64,000 nucleotides of DNA from Cohnella cholangitidis (GTDB lineage: Bacteria > Bacillota > Bacilli > Paenibacillales > Paenibacillaceae), in assembly GCF_014107495.1 (NCBI RefSeq), contig NZ_CP041969.1, forward strand, positions 3,459,501 through 3,523,500. Reading direction: 5' to 3'. Each line of letters begins with the position of its first letter. Positions within the stretch are counted from its first letter, which is position 1. The position numbers were made by a program, and so were the translations under genes. The notes below the pieces were generated by a model that worked only from the letters and a program-made list of their open reading frames with translations, was not told the origin of the DNA and made no database searches. Positions 35,422 to 45,805 of the stretch are shown here, piece by piece.

Positions 35422-37876
35422 ATGGACGGGGCCGTTTAGAAGGAGCATCACTAAGCGATTCACCGGAATGATGATCATGTTATTGGTAATCGTGCTCGCG
35501 GGCGCCGCGGTAATCTACTGGAACGATCAGAAGTTTCAGGACGAGTATCGGGTTATTAGCGACAAATTCGAACTGAAACAAAAGTCCGTGACGGGAATTA
35601 CGGAGCATATGAACGAGGTTTTTTACCGGTCGATAGGCTTCTACGTCTTGTTGGACGATAATGAATACAATTTGATATTCCTCGAGAAGATGAATCTGGA
35701 ACGGGCTTTGTCCGATTTCAAGAAATTGGCGTTAGACGACGAAGAGACCGCGTTCGTTCAGAGGCTGGAACGGTTCCTGAACAACTATTTCGACAACAAG
35801 TTGCCGGAAGCGGTCAAGTATGCCCGCAATGACGACAAGAAAAATTTGCGCCAACTGTTCGCTTCGGAACTCAAGGAACAAATCAATATGCATATGAGGG
35901 ACGCGCGATCCCTGCAGCAGAAATACGAGACGGAATTAATGACGACGCGGGAGTCGTTCGTCCATTCTACGTCGGAGCATGGCGTAAAGCTTATTTTCTA
36001 CGTGTTGGGCATTCTGGCTGTTTCGGTCATCGTCACCTTCCTTACCGCAAGGGATTTCGGCATTCCGCTGAGCAAGCTTGCCGCGAGAGCGAAGCTGTTC
36101 GTGCCCGGACAAATGCTGAAGATTGAATATACCGATCGCCAGGACGAGATCGGAGGATTAGCCCGTTCGCTGGAATCGATGATGTACGAGATTCAATACC
36201 GGGCGGAGGAACTTCTGTCGCAGAACGAGGAGCTGCACGCCCAGCAGGACGAGCTCCAGATGCAACAAGAAGAGCTGACGAGGGCGATCGGCAACATGGA
36301 GGATAACGAACAGAAGCTGCGCAAGCGCAACGACTTCGTTCAATCGTTGGCGAGCACTTTGGACCGCCGGGAGCTGCTTCAGAGCATTATTTATAATATG
36401 GTGCATTTCATGAACGCGGATAAAGGCGTCATCATCCGGTTGAATGCCGATAGGGACTATGCCGCGTTCGGCCTTCCGGAAGCCGCGATCCAACGGTTCT
36501 TGGCTACGGCCGACGAAGGGATGATTACCCGCGTCAGGATGAGCAAGCTGCCGTTTACGCTCAAGCGTCCGGCAACCCCGGCGGAGAGCGGATACCATTT
36601 GGAACTCAACGACGTCAGCGATATCTATATTCCGGTACTGAACTCCGGGGGAGAAGTGTTCGCGTGCGTCGTATTAACCCGACTAGGCCTTGAGATGACG
36701 CCCAAAGAAGAAAGCGAGGCTAGAACTTACGCTAAGCAGATCTCTCTTTCTCTCGATAAGCTGGATATTTACGAGAAAGCGGAGCGTCAGCGCCAGATGA
36801 TGCAGAATACGCTGAATACGCTTCATGAAGGCATTCATTTGGTCGATCAGGAAGGGATGACCGTACTCGTTAACTCGAAGTGGCATGAAATGATGGGCGA
36901 AGAAGCGGGGCGCGGATGGAAGCCGACTCTCGAACAGTACGGCGCCTTTATGCAGCCTCACGTGAAGGATCCTATTCCTTTCGCGGAGTTCATCGCGGAT
37001 ATGGTCGGGGGGCAAGAGACAGAGGCGAGAAGCATTACCTACGAATGGACGGGCGAGGCTCGCCGAATCGTTCAAATGTATTATGAGCCGCTCTACCAAA
37101 GGAGCGATAGGATCGGTACCTTGTTCGTGCATCGCGACATAACGAAAGAATACGAGATGGATCAGATGAAATCGGAGCTTGTCAGCACGGTTAGCCATGA
37201 GCTGCGTACGCCGCTTGCCAGCGTGCTCGGGTTTGCCGAGTTGCTGCTCCACAAGGAGCTGTCGCCCGAACGGCAAAAGAAATACATCGGTACGATTCAT
37301 CAGGAAGCGACCCGGTTGACGTCGTTGATCAGCGATTTTCTCGATTTGCAGCGAATGGAATCCGGCAGGCAAATGTATGAATTCAAGAAAGCGGACGTCG
37401 CTCCCTTAATCCAAGAAGTGATCGAGCTCCACCAAGTGAACGCGCCCAATCATCGGTTCGTATGGCTCCCGGCTTCCCAGGAAACGCAAGCGATCGTAGA
37501 CATCGATAGAATCAAGCAGGTTCTTATGAACGTGATCGGCAACGCGGTGAAGTATTCTCCTAACGGAGGAGAGATTACGGTCGCCTGCAGCGTCGAATCG
37601 CGGACTTTACGAATCGACATTACCGATCAAGGTTTAGGCATTCCGCAAGAAGCGTTGGCGGAAGTGTTCAATAAATTTTACCGCGTGGACAATTCGGATC
37701 GGCGCGAGATCGGCGGCACCGGACTAGGGTTGTCCATAGTCAAAGAAATTATGGATAATCACGACGGCAAAGTGGAAGTTTCCTCGATATACGGTCAGGG
37801 CAGCACGTTCTCTCTATCGCTCCCGCTTGCGACGGGGAATCGGAACGTGGCTGGATATGAGAGATCGCTATTCTGA
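35414..37876 (+). CDS. Large sensor histidine kinase (HAMP-GAF-PAS-HisKA-HATPase)
   Basis: The 820-residue membrane kinase has helices near 13-33 and 195-215 around an external helical sensor, then a HAMP domain, and a Glu/Gln-rich coiled coil (QNEELHAQQDELQMQQEELT). A GAF-like domain (~320-470), a PAS domain (~475-590), HisKA (VSHELRTPLASVLGF) and HATPase (NVIGNAVKYSPNGG, DQGLGIP, GTGLGLSIVKEI) follow. It overlaps the response regulator gene by 8 bases. With the HPt-REC-GGDEF-REC protein it forms a likely phosphorelay. Signal unknown. Confidence 0.9.
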   Translation: MSRWTGPFRRSITKRFTGMMIMLLVIVLAGAAVIYWNDQKFQDEYRVISDKFELKQKSVTGITEHMNEVFYRSIGFYVLLDDNEYNLIFLEKMNLERALSDFKKLALDDEETAFVQRLERFLNNYFDNKLPEAVKYARNDDKKNLRQLFASELKEQINMHMRDARSLQQKYETELMTTRESFVHSTSEHGVKLIFYVLGILAVSVIVTFLTARDFGIPLSKLAARAKLFVPGQMLKIEYTDRQDEIGGLARSLESMMYEIQYRAEELLSQNEELHAQQDELQMQQEELTRAIGNMEDNEQKLRKRNDFVQSLASTLDRRELLQSIIYNMVHFMNADKGVIIRLNADRDYAAFGLPEAAIQRFLATADEGMITRVRMSKLPFTLKRPATPAESGYHLELNDVSDIYIPVLNSGGEVFACVVLTRLGLEMTPKEESEARTYAKQISLSLDKLDIYEKAERQRQMMQNTLNTLHEGIHLVDQEGMTVLVNSKWHEMMGEEAGRGWKPTLEQYGAFMQPHVKDPIPFAEFIADMVGGQETEARSITYEWTGEARRIVQMYYEPLYQRSDRIGTLFVHRDITKEYEMDQMKSELVSTVSHELRTPLASVLGFAELLLHKELSPERQKKYIGTIHQEATRLTSLISDFLDLQRMESGRQMYEFKKADVAPLIQEVIELHQVNAPNHRFVWLPASQETQAIVDIDRIKQVLMNVIGNAVKYSPNGGEITVACSVESRTLRIDITDQGLGIPQEALAEVFNKFYRVDNSDRREIGGTGLGLSIVKEIMDNHDGKVEVSSIYGQGSTFSLSLPLATGNRNVAGYERSLF

Positions 37877-37897
37877 TTCCTTCTCCTACTATTTGAA

Positions 37898-37926
37898 TTG
37901 ACTGGACGATGTGTATATAGTATTAA
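37898..37926 (+). promoter_or_regulatory. Promoter of ywiB-argS
   Basis: TTGACT (37898-37903), a 17-base spacer and TATTAA (37921-37926) lie 30 bases before the ywiB start. Confidence 0.75.
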
Positions 37927-37956
37927 CAAGAGTAAAGGGATTTGGGTGAGGGGACA

Positions 37957-38382
37957 ATGCCGGACAAAAGGAGCGTAACGGTCGGCTTTCGCAGCCGGCA
38001 GGAAGGGAGCGAGACGCAGCAATACACCCTGCCTGGGGAATTATATCGGCTGCATGGCGGATGGACTCTGGTGTACCGGGAAGCGCCGGATGAGAACGGC
38101 GTCGAGACGATCAACACGCTGTTCGTCCATGCGCATGAATTGCGTCTCAGGCGGCGAGGATCGATCCTCGTCGAATTGAGCTTTCGCCAGGGCGCGTCGC
38201 TGCCGGGGAAAATGGAAACTCCCTACGGTCCGCACGACGTTGAAGCTTCGACGTCCTATTTGCGCATCGGATTATCGGAATCCGGTGGCGTTGTGGAATG
38301 GAAATATGACTTGCTCATGCAAGATCAAACGGTCGGAAGCTTTCATATCCGGCTCGATATTCGGGAGGAACAAGCGGAATGA
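37957..38382 (+). CDS. ywiB: YwiB family protein (DUF1934)
   Basis: The 141-residue protein matches DUF1934, a small calycin-like beta-barrel family of unknown function. Typical parts are [13 protein letters not shown] and [24 protein letters not shown] at 37957 is chosen because GGTGAG is 5-6 bases upstream. It overlaps argS by 4 bases, as next to argS in B. subtilis, so the pair is co-translated. Confidence 0.85.
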   Translation: MPDKRSVTVGFRSRQEGSETQQYTLPGELYRLHGGWTLVYREAPDENGVETINTLFVHAHELRLRRRGSILVELSFRQGASLPGKMETPYGPHDVEASTSYLRIGLSESGGVVEWKYDLLMQDQTVGSFHIRLDIREEQAE

Positions 38383-40055
38383 GCGTATTAGAACAATTAC
38401 AAGCAGCCGTTAAAGAGGCTTTGGCCGACGCGGCGTTGGAAGCAGGGCTGGTAGCGACCAAGGACGAATTGCCGTCAATCGTTCTTGAGGTGCCGAAGGA
38501 TAAATCGCACGGGGACTTGGCGACGAACCTGGCGATGCAATTGACTAAGATCGCCAAGAAGAACCCGAGGCAGATCGCGGAAGCGATCATCGAGAAGCTG
38601 GGCGCAGGCCGCGCTTCTATTCAAGCCGCGGAAATCGCGGGCCCGGGTTTTATTAATTTTCGATTGGATAAGAGTTATTTGTATCCGGTCATCGGCGAAG
38701 TGCTCACGCAGGGAAGCAAGTATGGAGAAGTAAATGCCGGGCAAGGCAAGCGGGTTCAAGTCGAATTCGTGAGCGCGAACCCGACGGGTAGTCTCCACTT
38801 GGGCCACGCTCGCGGAGCGGCGGTAGGCGATGCGCTGTGCAACGTACTCACTGCGGCCGGTTATGACGTTACCCGAGAGTATTATATTAACGACGCGGGC
38901 AATCAAGTGAACAATCTGGCCCGTTCGATCGAAGCGCGTTACCGTCAAGCTCTCGGCCAGGCGGCGGAGATGCCTGAGGACGGGTACCATGGCGAGGATA
39001 TCGTCGGGTTTGCCAAAGAATTGGCGGCGGAGGAAGGGGATCGTCTGCTTTCCTTGGGAGACGAGGAACGCTTCGAATTCTTCCGTACGTACGGGTTAGA
39101 GAAAGAATTGGCTAAAATCAAACGCGATCTGGGGCGCTTCGGGGTTCGGTTCGACGAATGGTATAGCGAGACGTCCCTCTACGAGAACGACAAAGTGACC
39201 GAGGTGCTGGACGCCCTCAGGGCGCAAGGCCATGTATACGAGGAAGAAGGAGCCGTCTGGCTTTCTTCCACGACTTTCGGAGACGACAAGAACAGGGTTC
39301 TCGTCAAGAACGACGGAAGCTATACGTACTTGACTCCGGACGCCGCATATCACATGGACAAATATAAGCGCGGGTTTGATCAGTTGATCAATATTTGGGG
39401 CGCGGACCATCATGGCTACATTCCCCGGATGAAAGCGGCAATGGCTGCGTTGGGCAACGATCCCGACAAACTGACGGTGCTTATCGCCCAGATGGTAAGC
39501 CTGTTCCAGAACGGCGAGAAGGTGAAGATGTCCAAACGGACCGGTAAGGCCGTTACGATGGAGGATCTCATGGACGAGGTCGGCGTGGACGCCATCCGGT
39601 ATTTCTTCACCATGCGCAGCATGGATTCCCACCTGGATTTCGACATGGATCTCGCGGTGTCGAAATCGAACGAGAATCCCGTCTTCTACGTGCAATACGC
39701 CCATGCCCGAATTTGCAGCATTTTCCGCCAAGCGGAGGAGCAAGGCATTGCGATCGTTCCGTGGCAAGAGGCATCCATCGGCAAGTTAAATACGGAACAA
39801 GAATATGATCTCCTTAGGAAGATCGGCGAACTGCCCGAGACGATCGCGGAAGCCGCGCGAATCTATGCGCCGCACACGATGATTCGTTACGTATATGAAC
39901 TGGCTTCGCAGTTCCATAGCTATTACAAGGCGGAACGGGTCATTACGGAAGACGCGGAACAAAGCCAAGCCCGTCTCCAGCTGCTGGCGGCCATCAAGGT
40001 CACGCTTGCCAATACGCTGGCCCTTGTCGGAGTATCGGCTCCCGATAAAATGTAA
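38379..40055 (+). CDS. argS: Arginyl-tRNA synthetase
   Basis: The 558-residue class I synthetase charges tRNA-Arg with arginine. It has the N-terminal Add-1 domain, the HIGH-type motif ([15 protein letters not shown]), a KMSK-type loop ([10 protein letters not shown]) and the C-terminal DALR anticodon domain ([17 protein letters not shown] end). Length matches B. subtilis ArgS. It ends one base before the convergent protease gene, with no terminator between. Confidence 0.97.
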   Translation: MSVLEQLQAAVKEALADAALEAGLVATKDELPSIVLEVPKDKSHGDLATNLAMQLTKIAKKNPRQIAEAIIEKLGAGRASIQAAEIAGPGFINFRLDKSYLYPVIGEVLTQGSKYGEVNAGQGKRVQVEFVSANPTGSLHLGHARGAAVGDALCNVLTAAGYDVTREYYINDAGNQVNNLARSIEARYRQALGQAAEMPEDGYHGEDIVGFAKELAAEEGDRLLSLGDEERFEFFRTYGLEKELAKIKRDLGRFGVRFDEWYSETSLYENDKVTEVLDALRAQGHVYEEEGAVWLSSTTFGDDKNRVLVKNDGSYTYLTPDAAYHMDKYKRGFDQLINIWGADHHGYIPRMKAAMAALGNDPDKLTVLIAQMVSLFQNGEKVKMSKRTGKAVTMEDLMDEVGVDAIRYFFTMRSMDSHLDFDMDLAVSKSNENPVFYVQYAHARICSIFRQAEEQGIAIVPWQEASIGKLNTEQEYDLLRKIGELPETIAEAARIYAPHTMIRYVYELASQFHSYYKAERVITEDAEQSQARLQLLAAIKVTLANTLALVGVSAPDKM

Positions 40056-41204
40056 CTAAAGCAACTCAGCCGCTTTAATCATGCGCACGACGTTCAACTC
40101 TCCGGCAATCCGGGGAGTTTTGTTGTTTCGCAACGGCTTGGCGGATTGCTTGACGATCGTTTTAATCTGTCCGGGCGTCAGGGACGGCTTAAGCGACAGC
40201 AACAGCGCAATCGCTCCCGTTACGTGCGAAGTCGCCATCGAAGTGCCGCTCATCTCGCGATGCTTGCCTCTTAGCCATGCGGAGACGATACGCTCCCCGG
40301 GAGCATAAATATCGATAAGGCCGCTCCGGTTGGTGAATTTGGCGATACGGCTCGACCGGGTGGTGGCGCCTACCGCGATCGTCTGGTTGTAGCGCGCGGG
40401 GTAGTCGATTTCGCCTACCTGGCCGTCATTCCCGGAAGAGGCAACGATCAAGACTCCCGAGCGGTAAGCGTTATTAACGGCGTTCAGCAACGATCTGCTT
40501 TTGGTTTTCATGCCGAAGCTCATGTTAACGACGTCCATTTGATTGCGAACGCACCATTCGATGCCGAGAATGATATCCGATACGTATGCCGTGCCGTTAT
40601 AATCGAAGGCTTTGATAGGGTAGATCATCGAGCGCGGAGCGACGCCGATCATCCCCTTAAGTTCGTTGGCAGCGGCGATCGTGCCGGAAATATGGGTGCC
40701 ATGGCCGTTGTCGTCTTGAGGCAGCGCCATCCGGTGGAGCAGGTTAATCCCGCGCTCCAAGGAGTGGCGCAAGTCGGGATGGCTGAAATCCACCCCCGTG
40801 TCGATGACGCCCACTTTGACTCGGAACCCCGTCGTCCGGCTCCACATCTGCGGCGCTTGAATGTGTTTGACGCCCCAAGGGATGCCCTTGTCGTTAACGA
40901 GCGCGCCTCCTTGCAACGCTTGAACGCTGATAAGAGAATCTTCCTCCCAGAACGCTTCGCCGTTCAGCGAAGAAGGGAAGTTCTTTGCTTCAAGAGCTTC
41001 CAGAGGGCAGGATACGGCCTGGATAAGACCTAAACGGCGAACATGCTCGGGCTTATATTTGTATAGATCGTTTGACGAATGCAACGAATGCAAGAACCGC
41101 GCGTAGTCGTCTGAATCCGAAAAACGGAGGATTCCCCTTCGTCCATGACGGGCTGAGGAGCAGGGGGGATTGTGGAGCCACTCCACGATTTCGCTTGCGT
41201 CCAA
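40056..41204 (-). CDS. Subtilisin-like serine protease (S8) without signal peptide
   Basis: The catalytic triad is in VIDTGVDFSHPDL (Asp), DNGHGTHISGTIAA (His) and GTSMATSHVTGA (Ser), with the oxyanion Asn in ASSGNDG. A ~130-residue N-terminal part contains a propeptide-like region, but there is no hydrophobic signal. TTG at 41204 is preferred over TTG at 41246 because GGGAGG lies 8 bases before it, giving 382 residues. The protein is therefore either intracellular or exported in an unusual way. It is tail-to-tail with argS. Confidence 0.85.
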   Translation of the reverse strand: MDASEIVEWLHNPPCSSARHGRRGILRFSDSDDYARFLHSLHSSNDLYKYKPEHVRRLGLIQAVSCPLEALEAKNFPSSLNGEAFWEEDSLISVQALQGGALVNDKGIPWGVKHIQAPQMWSRTTGFRVKVGVIDTGVDFSHPDLRHSLERGINLLHRMALPQDDNGHGTHISGTIAAANELKGMIGVAPRSMIYPIKAFDYNGTAYVSDIILGIEWCVRNQMDVVNMSFGMKTKSRSLLNAVNNAYRSGVLIVASSGNDGQVGEIDYPARYNQTIAVGATTRSSRIAKFTNRSGLIDIYAPGERIVSAWLRGKHREMSGTSMATSHVTGAIALLLSLKPSLTPGQIKTIVKQSAKPLRNNKTPRIAGELNVVRMIKAAELL

Positions 41205-41355
41205 TGCGGCTTCCCTCCCGGACGGGTGTGCAGACAAAGCTGGCAATGCGCTGCTCAGCTCGACTTTTCTGCCGTGTCCTCTACTGTATGAGCGGGACTC
41301 GATAAAAGCTTGGGAATGTGGCCTTTTTTGGGCGGGAAATAGGCGGCGTTCCGTG

Positions 41356-41415
41356 TCATTTCCGTTCTGCCGACATAGGATGAATGGAGAGTTTCCCGGT
41401 GAGACTCTTGGTCAT
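41356..41415 (-). CDS. Possible 19-residue small protein upstream of the protease
   Basis: An ATG at 41415 with GGAGG 7 bases upstream opens a frame of 19 codons: MTKSLTGKLSIHPMSAERK. It lies between a hairpin at 41459 and the protease. It is too short to judge by composition and could be chance. Confidence 0.25.
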   Translation of the reverse strand: MTKSLTGKLSIHPMSAERK

Positions 41416-41458
41416 GCCGGTTCCTCCCCCCGCGGAGTGGCCGGGAAGGGATACAGTC

Positions 41459-41504
41459 GAAAAGCGAAGGTGCTGTCCGTTCGGGACGCGCCTTCGCTTT
41501 TTCG
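41459..41504. terminator. Strong bidirectional hairpin between the protease and rpoE
   Basis: AAAGCGAAGG/CCTTCGCTTT is the outer stem, with inner GTCC/GGAC pairing, A's before and T's after. No clear gene ends into it from either side. The remainder of 41205-41586 holds no recognisable gene apart from the short frame above. Confidence 0.65.
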
Positions 41505-41586
41505 ATGTCGGGGACGCCGGAAATAAAATCGGCAAAAGTCTGTTCCCGCGACTTGCATTTTTATACGAAATACGGTTTACTAAAGG

Positions 41587-41612
41587 TTGACAAATCAACG
41601 TGAAGGTATAAT
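41587..41612 (+). promoter_or_regulatory. Promoter of rpoE with a short spacer
   Basis: A perfect TTGACA (41587-41592) and perfect TATAAT (41607-41612) are only 14 bases apart; 17 is usual. The boxes lie 33 bases before the start codon. Confidence 0.55.
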
Positions 41613-41644
41613 ACCGGTTCACATACAGAGAGGATGGAAGTCAC

Positions 41645-42238
41645 GTGAGCGCCGATTACGTGCTGAAACTCGACTCCGAGAAAATTCGCGAGATGCCGAT
41701 GGTCGACTTGGCATACGAATTGCTTAAGACAGCGAATACCCCGTTTTACTATCGCGATCTGATGATGGAAATTGCCAAGATGCGCGGTCTGACCGAAAGC
41801 CAAGTAACGGACGTCATTGCACAACTGTACACGGAGATCAACATCGATGGACGCTTTGCGTGCGTAGGCGGCAACGTTTGGGGCCTTAAGCGCTGGTATC
41901 CGGTCGAGCGTTCCGACGATCCGATGAATGGCGGAGCCAAACGTCCTCGCATCATTAACGATGACGACGACGAGGATGACGACGACTTGTACGGCGAGGA
42001 CGACGATAACGCATCCGCGGATGACGAGACTTACGATCTGTTCGACGAAGATCGCGAGGAAGTGTTCGAGGAAGGCGAAGAAGCGGCCGAAGCCGACGAA
42101 GAGGTTCTCATCGAAGAGGACGACGATGCCGAGATCGAGGAAGACCTTGAAGGCAAAGACGATGACGACGAGGACGAATTCGACGACGAAGACGAAGATG
42201 ATTTGGCCGACGAAGACGAGGATGACGACGAACGTTAA
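41645..42238 (+). CDS. rpoE: RNA polymerase delta subunit
   Basis: This 197-residue Firmicute-specific subunit aids polymerase recycling and specificity. The folded N-terminal HARE-HTH domain (residues ~1-95) has PMVDLAYELLKTANTPFYYRDL and FACVGGNVWGLKRWYP. The C-terminal ~95 residues are almost all Asp and Glu, the disordered acidic tail of the family. The start is a GTG. HelD, which works with delta to free RNA polymerase, is also in this window but frameshifted. Confidence 0.95.
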   Translation: MSADYVLKLDSEKIREMPMVDLAYELLKTANTPFYYRDLMMEIAKMRGLTESQVTDVIAQLYTEINIDGRFACVGGNVWGLKRWYPVERSDDPMNGGAKRPRIINDDDDEDDDDLYGEDDDNASADDETYDLFDEDREEVFEEGEEAAEADEEVLIEEDDDAEIEEDLEGKDDDDEDEFDDEDEDDLADEDEDDDER

Positions 42239-42288
42239 TCCGTTGCCGAATCGTGACGGATCGTCCCGAATTCGGAGATGCGTTTTAC

Positions 42289-42328
42289 TTGACACCGCCG
42301 ATTCGAGACGTTAAACTTATGCTTGGGC
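42289..42328 (+). promoter_or_regulatory. pyrG promoter with GGGC initial transcript
   Basis: TTGACA (42289-42294), a 17-base spacer and TAAACT (42312-42317) set the start at the GGGC of 42325-42328. In B. subtilis, pyrG transcripts that begin GGGC gain extra G residues when CTP is low. Confidence 0.75.
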
Positions 42329-42362
42329 TTTAAGAGCGAGTATTTCCATAGCATAGGAATTT

Positions 42363-42400
42363 AAAAAGTGCCCCCATTTATTGGGTGACACTTTTTTCTT
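42363..42400 (+). terminator. pyrG attenuator terminator
   Basis: AAAAGTG/CACTTTT and CCC/GGG pair, with a T-rich tail to 42400. The 5' arm has CCCCC. A poly-G 5' end made under CTP shortage would pair with it and open the terminator. It lies ~38 bases after the predicted start and ~95 before pyrG. Confidence 0.75.
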
Positions 42401-42451
42401 TTTGTCCTCCGTTTTCATGGGGGTAAAACGCAAAATGGGTAACGATAATGA

Positions 42452-44095
<1,644 letters not shown>

Positions 44096-44127
44096 AATAT
44101 TTTATATTCCGTATCGTGGGTTCGATC

Positions 44128-44165
44128 AAACCGTCCTGGCTTCAAGCTAGGGCGGTTTTTTTGGT
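44128..44165 (+). terminator. Terminator of pyrG
   Basis: AACCGTCCT and AGGGCGGTT with inner GCTT/AAGC pairing, followed by seven T. Confidence 0.85.
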
Positions 44166-44246
44166 TTTAGATAGGGTTGAACAAAAGGCGGTTGTGCGGT
44201 TCTCCAATTATTTTTGCGTCGTGCTACATTTTTTTACATGGAAAGA

Positions 44247-44276
44247 GAAGGAATTTATGCTTCTGGTCACGAATAA
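44247..44276 (+). promoter_or_regulatory. Sigma-H type promoter of spo0F
   Basis: GAAGGAATT (44247-44255) fits the -35 pattern RnAGGAWWW. GAATAA starting at 44271 fits the -10 GAAT core, at normal spacing. The only deviation is a C at the -10 purine position. Transcription would start near 44282. Confidence 0.65.
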
Positions 44277-44307
44277 GGCTACAACAGTGATTCGGGGAGA
44301 TGAGCTC

Positions 44308-44703
44308 TTGGACAAGAAGAGATTGCTGATTGTGGATGATCAAGTCGGAATCCGTATTTTACTACTCGAAGTATTCGCGACCGAAGGGTATGACACTTTC
44401 CAGGCGGCGAATGGAAGAACCGCGTTGGAAATCGTAAGAAACCACCGTCCCGATCTGGTCCTGCTCGACATGAAGATACCGGGGATGGACGGCTTGGAAA
44501 TTCTCAAGCAAATTAAAGAATACGATCGCAGCATTAAAGTTATCATGATGACTGCTTACGGCGAGCTCGACATGATCAAAGAAGCGACCGACTTGGGAGC
44601 TTTGATGCATTTTACGAAACCGTTCGATATCGACGAGATGAGATTGGCCGTGAATATGCAGATGGGCGAAGGTTCGGCGTCCCGATTCGCGACGGGCTCA
44701 TAA
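44308..44703 (+). CDS. spo0F: Sporulation phosphorelay response regulator Spo0F
   Basis: The 131-residue single receiver domain begins [19 protein letters not shown], like other Paenibacillaceae Spo0F. The phospho-acceptor Asp is in [14 protein letters not shown], the Thr in MMTAYGE, and the Lys in HFTKPFD. It takes phosphate from sporulation kinases and passes it to Spo0B. TTG at 44308 is chosen: GGGGAGA lies 8 bases upstream, and an earlier in-frame ATG at 44257 would fall inside the sigma-H promoter. Order pyrG-spo0F-fbaA is as in Bacillus. Confidence 0.92.
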   Translation: MDKKRLLIVDDQVGIRILLLEVFATEGYDTFQAANGRTALEIVRNHRPDLVLLDMKIPGMDGLEILKQIKEYDRSIKVIMMTAYGELDMIKEATDLGALMHFTKPFDIDEMRLAVNMQMGEGSASRFATGS

Positions 44704-44743
44704 AGCCGGGGATGCGGTAGCGAAGTAGGAAACATTCGTTCGG

Positions 44744-44774
44744 TTTACTTCACAAAGTCATTTTGTGTTATAAT
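44744..44774 (+). promoter_or_regulatory. fbaA promoter with an internal palindrome
   Basis: A perfect TATAAT (44769-44774) with a TTTACT/TTACTT -35 region (44744-44750). Between them lies CACAAAGTCATTTTGTG (44751-44767), a CACAAA/TTTGTG inverted repeat placed where a repressor would block polymerase. Confidence 0.6.
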
Positions 44775-44833
44775 AACGCAGTATGCATGAAACGTGAGAA
44801 ATCGAATGAAAACCGCAGGAGGAATTGTACACT

Positions 44834-45688
44834 ATGCCATTAGTATCGATGACCGAATTTTTACCGCAAGCCAAAGCCGGAAAATATGCCATCGGCCAAT
44901 TCAACATGAACAACCTGGAGTTTGCCCAAGCGATCACGGATGCGGCGATCGAAGAGAATTCGCCGTTCATTTTCGGCGTTAGCGAAGGCGCTTTGAAGTA
45001 CATGGGTATGGAATATACGGTTGCAATCGCTAAAGCGGCTGCCGAGAAATCCGGTCTTCCAATCGCATTGCACTTAGACCACGGCAGCAATTTCGATATC
45101 GCTATGAAGTGTATCCGCGCTGGATTCTCTTCCGTTATGTTCGACGGTTCGCATCATTCTTTCGAAGATAACATCCGTTTGACGAAAGAAGTCGTTAAAG
45201 CCGCTCATGCTATGGGCGTATCCGTTGAAGGCGAGCTGGGAACGATCGGCGGCGTCGAAGACGATCTTAGCGTGGACGAAGCAGATGCTAAGCTTGCTAA
45301 ACCAGAAGAAGCGATCCGTTTCTATGAAGAAACTGGCGTAGACTGCCTGGCTATCGCGGTTGGTACGGCTCACGGTATGTACAAAGGCGAAGTGAAAATC
45401 CACTTCGATATCATTAAAGAAGTCGTTGCCAAAATTCCGGTGCCGGTTGTTCTTCACGGTGGATCCGGCGTACCTGACGACATGATTCGCGAAGCGATTC
45501 AAGCCGGCGCAGGTAAAATCAACGTAAACACGGAAAACCAAGTGGCTTGCACGGCCGCTATCCGCGAAGTGCTTGCAAAAGACGCTCACGTAATCGATCC
45601 TCGTAAATACTTGACGCCTGCTCGCACTGCAATGAAAGCAGTCGTACAAGAGAAAATCCGCTTGTTCGGAAGCAGCAACAAAGCTTAA
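44834..45688 (+). CDS. fbaA: Class II fructose-bisphosphate aldolase
   Basis: The 284-residue zinc aldolase of glycolysis and gluconeogenesis splits fructose 1,6-bisphosphate. Zinc and substrate motifs are LHLDHGSNFD, EGELGTIGGVED and VLHGGSGVPDD. ATG at 44834 (PLVSMTEFL) matches the family N-terminus; AGGAGG is 11-12 bases upstream. Codon use appears strongly biased (many GCT, CGT, GTT), as expected of a highly expressed gene. A strong terminator follows. Confidence 0.96.
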   Translation: MPLVSMTEFLPQAKAGKYAIGQFNMNNLEFAQAITDAAIEENSPFIFGVSEGALKYMGMEYTVAIAKAAAEKSGLPIALHLDHGSNFDIAMKCIRAGFSSVMFDGSHHSFEDNIRLTKEVVKAAHAMGVSVEGELGTIGGVEDDLSVDEADAKLAKPEEAIRFYEETGVDCLAIAVGTAHGMYKGEVKIHFDIIKEVVAKIPVPVVLHGGSGVPDDMIREAIQAGAGKINVNTENQVACTAAIREVLAKDAHVIDPRKYLTPARTAMKAVVQEKIRLFGSSNKA

Positions 45689-45720
45689 TCCAACCAAGTA
45701 AATCATTATCGTACCAGATG

Positions 45721-45750
45721 CGGGAAAACGTCTTTAGGCGTTTTCCCGTT
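45721..45750 (+). terminator. Terminator of fbaA
   Basis: CGGGAAAACG (45721-45730) and CGTTTTCCCG (45739-45748) form a perfect 10-bp stem, followed by TTCCTT. Confidence 0.85.
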
Positions 45751-45805
45751 CCTTCATGTGTCGGTTATTTTCGCCGACAACAACACGAGGAGGAATACGG
45801 CATTC

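Noticed and set aside
41290..41310. CATACAGTA as a sigma-E or sigma-K promoter of the protease
   Set aside because: The -10 looks right for both, but no matching -35 lies at the required distance.
41653..42314. Long frames opposite and overlapping rpoE
   Set aside because: They are by-products of the GAC/GAG repeats that code for the acidic tail.
44257..44307. ATG at 44257 as the spo0F start
   Set aside because: It lies inside the predicted sigma-H promoter and adds 17 residues absent from other Spo0F proteins; TTG 44308 has a better ribosome-binding site.
44166..44307. Spo0A boxes before spo0F
   Set aside because: No TGNCGAA-type site was found in this stretch, although Spo0A control would be expected from Bacillus.
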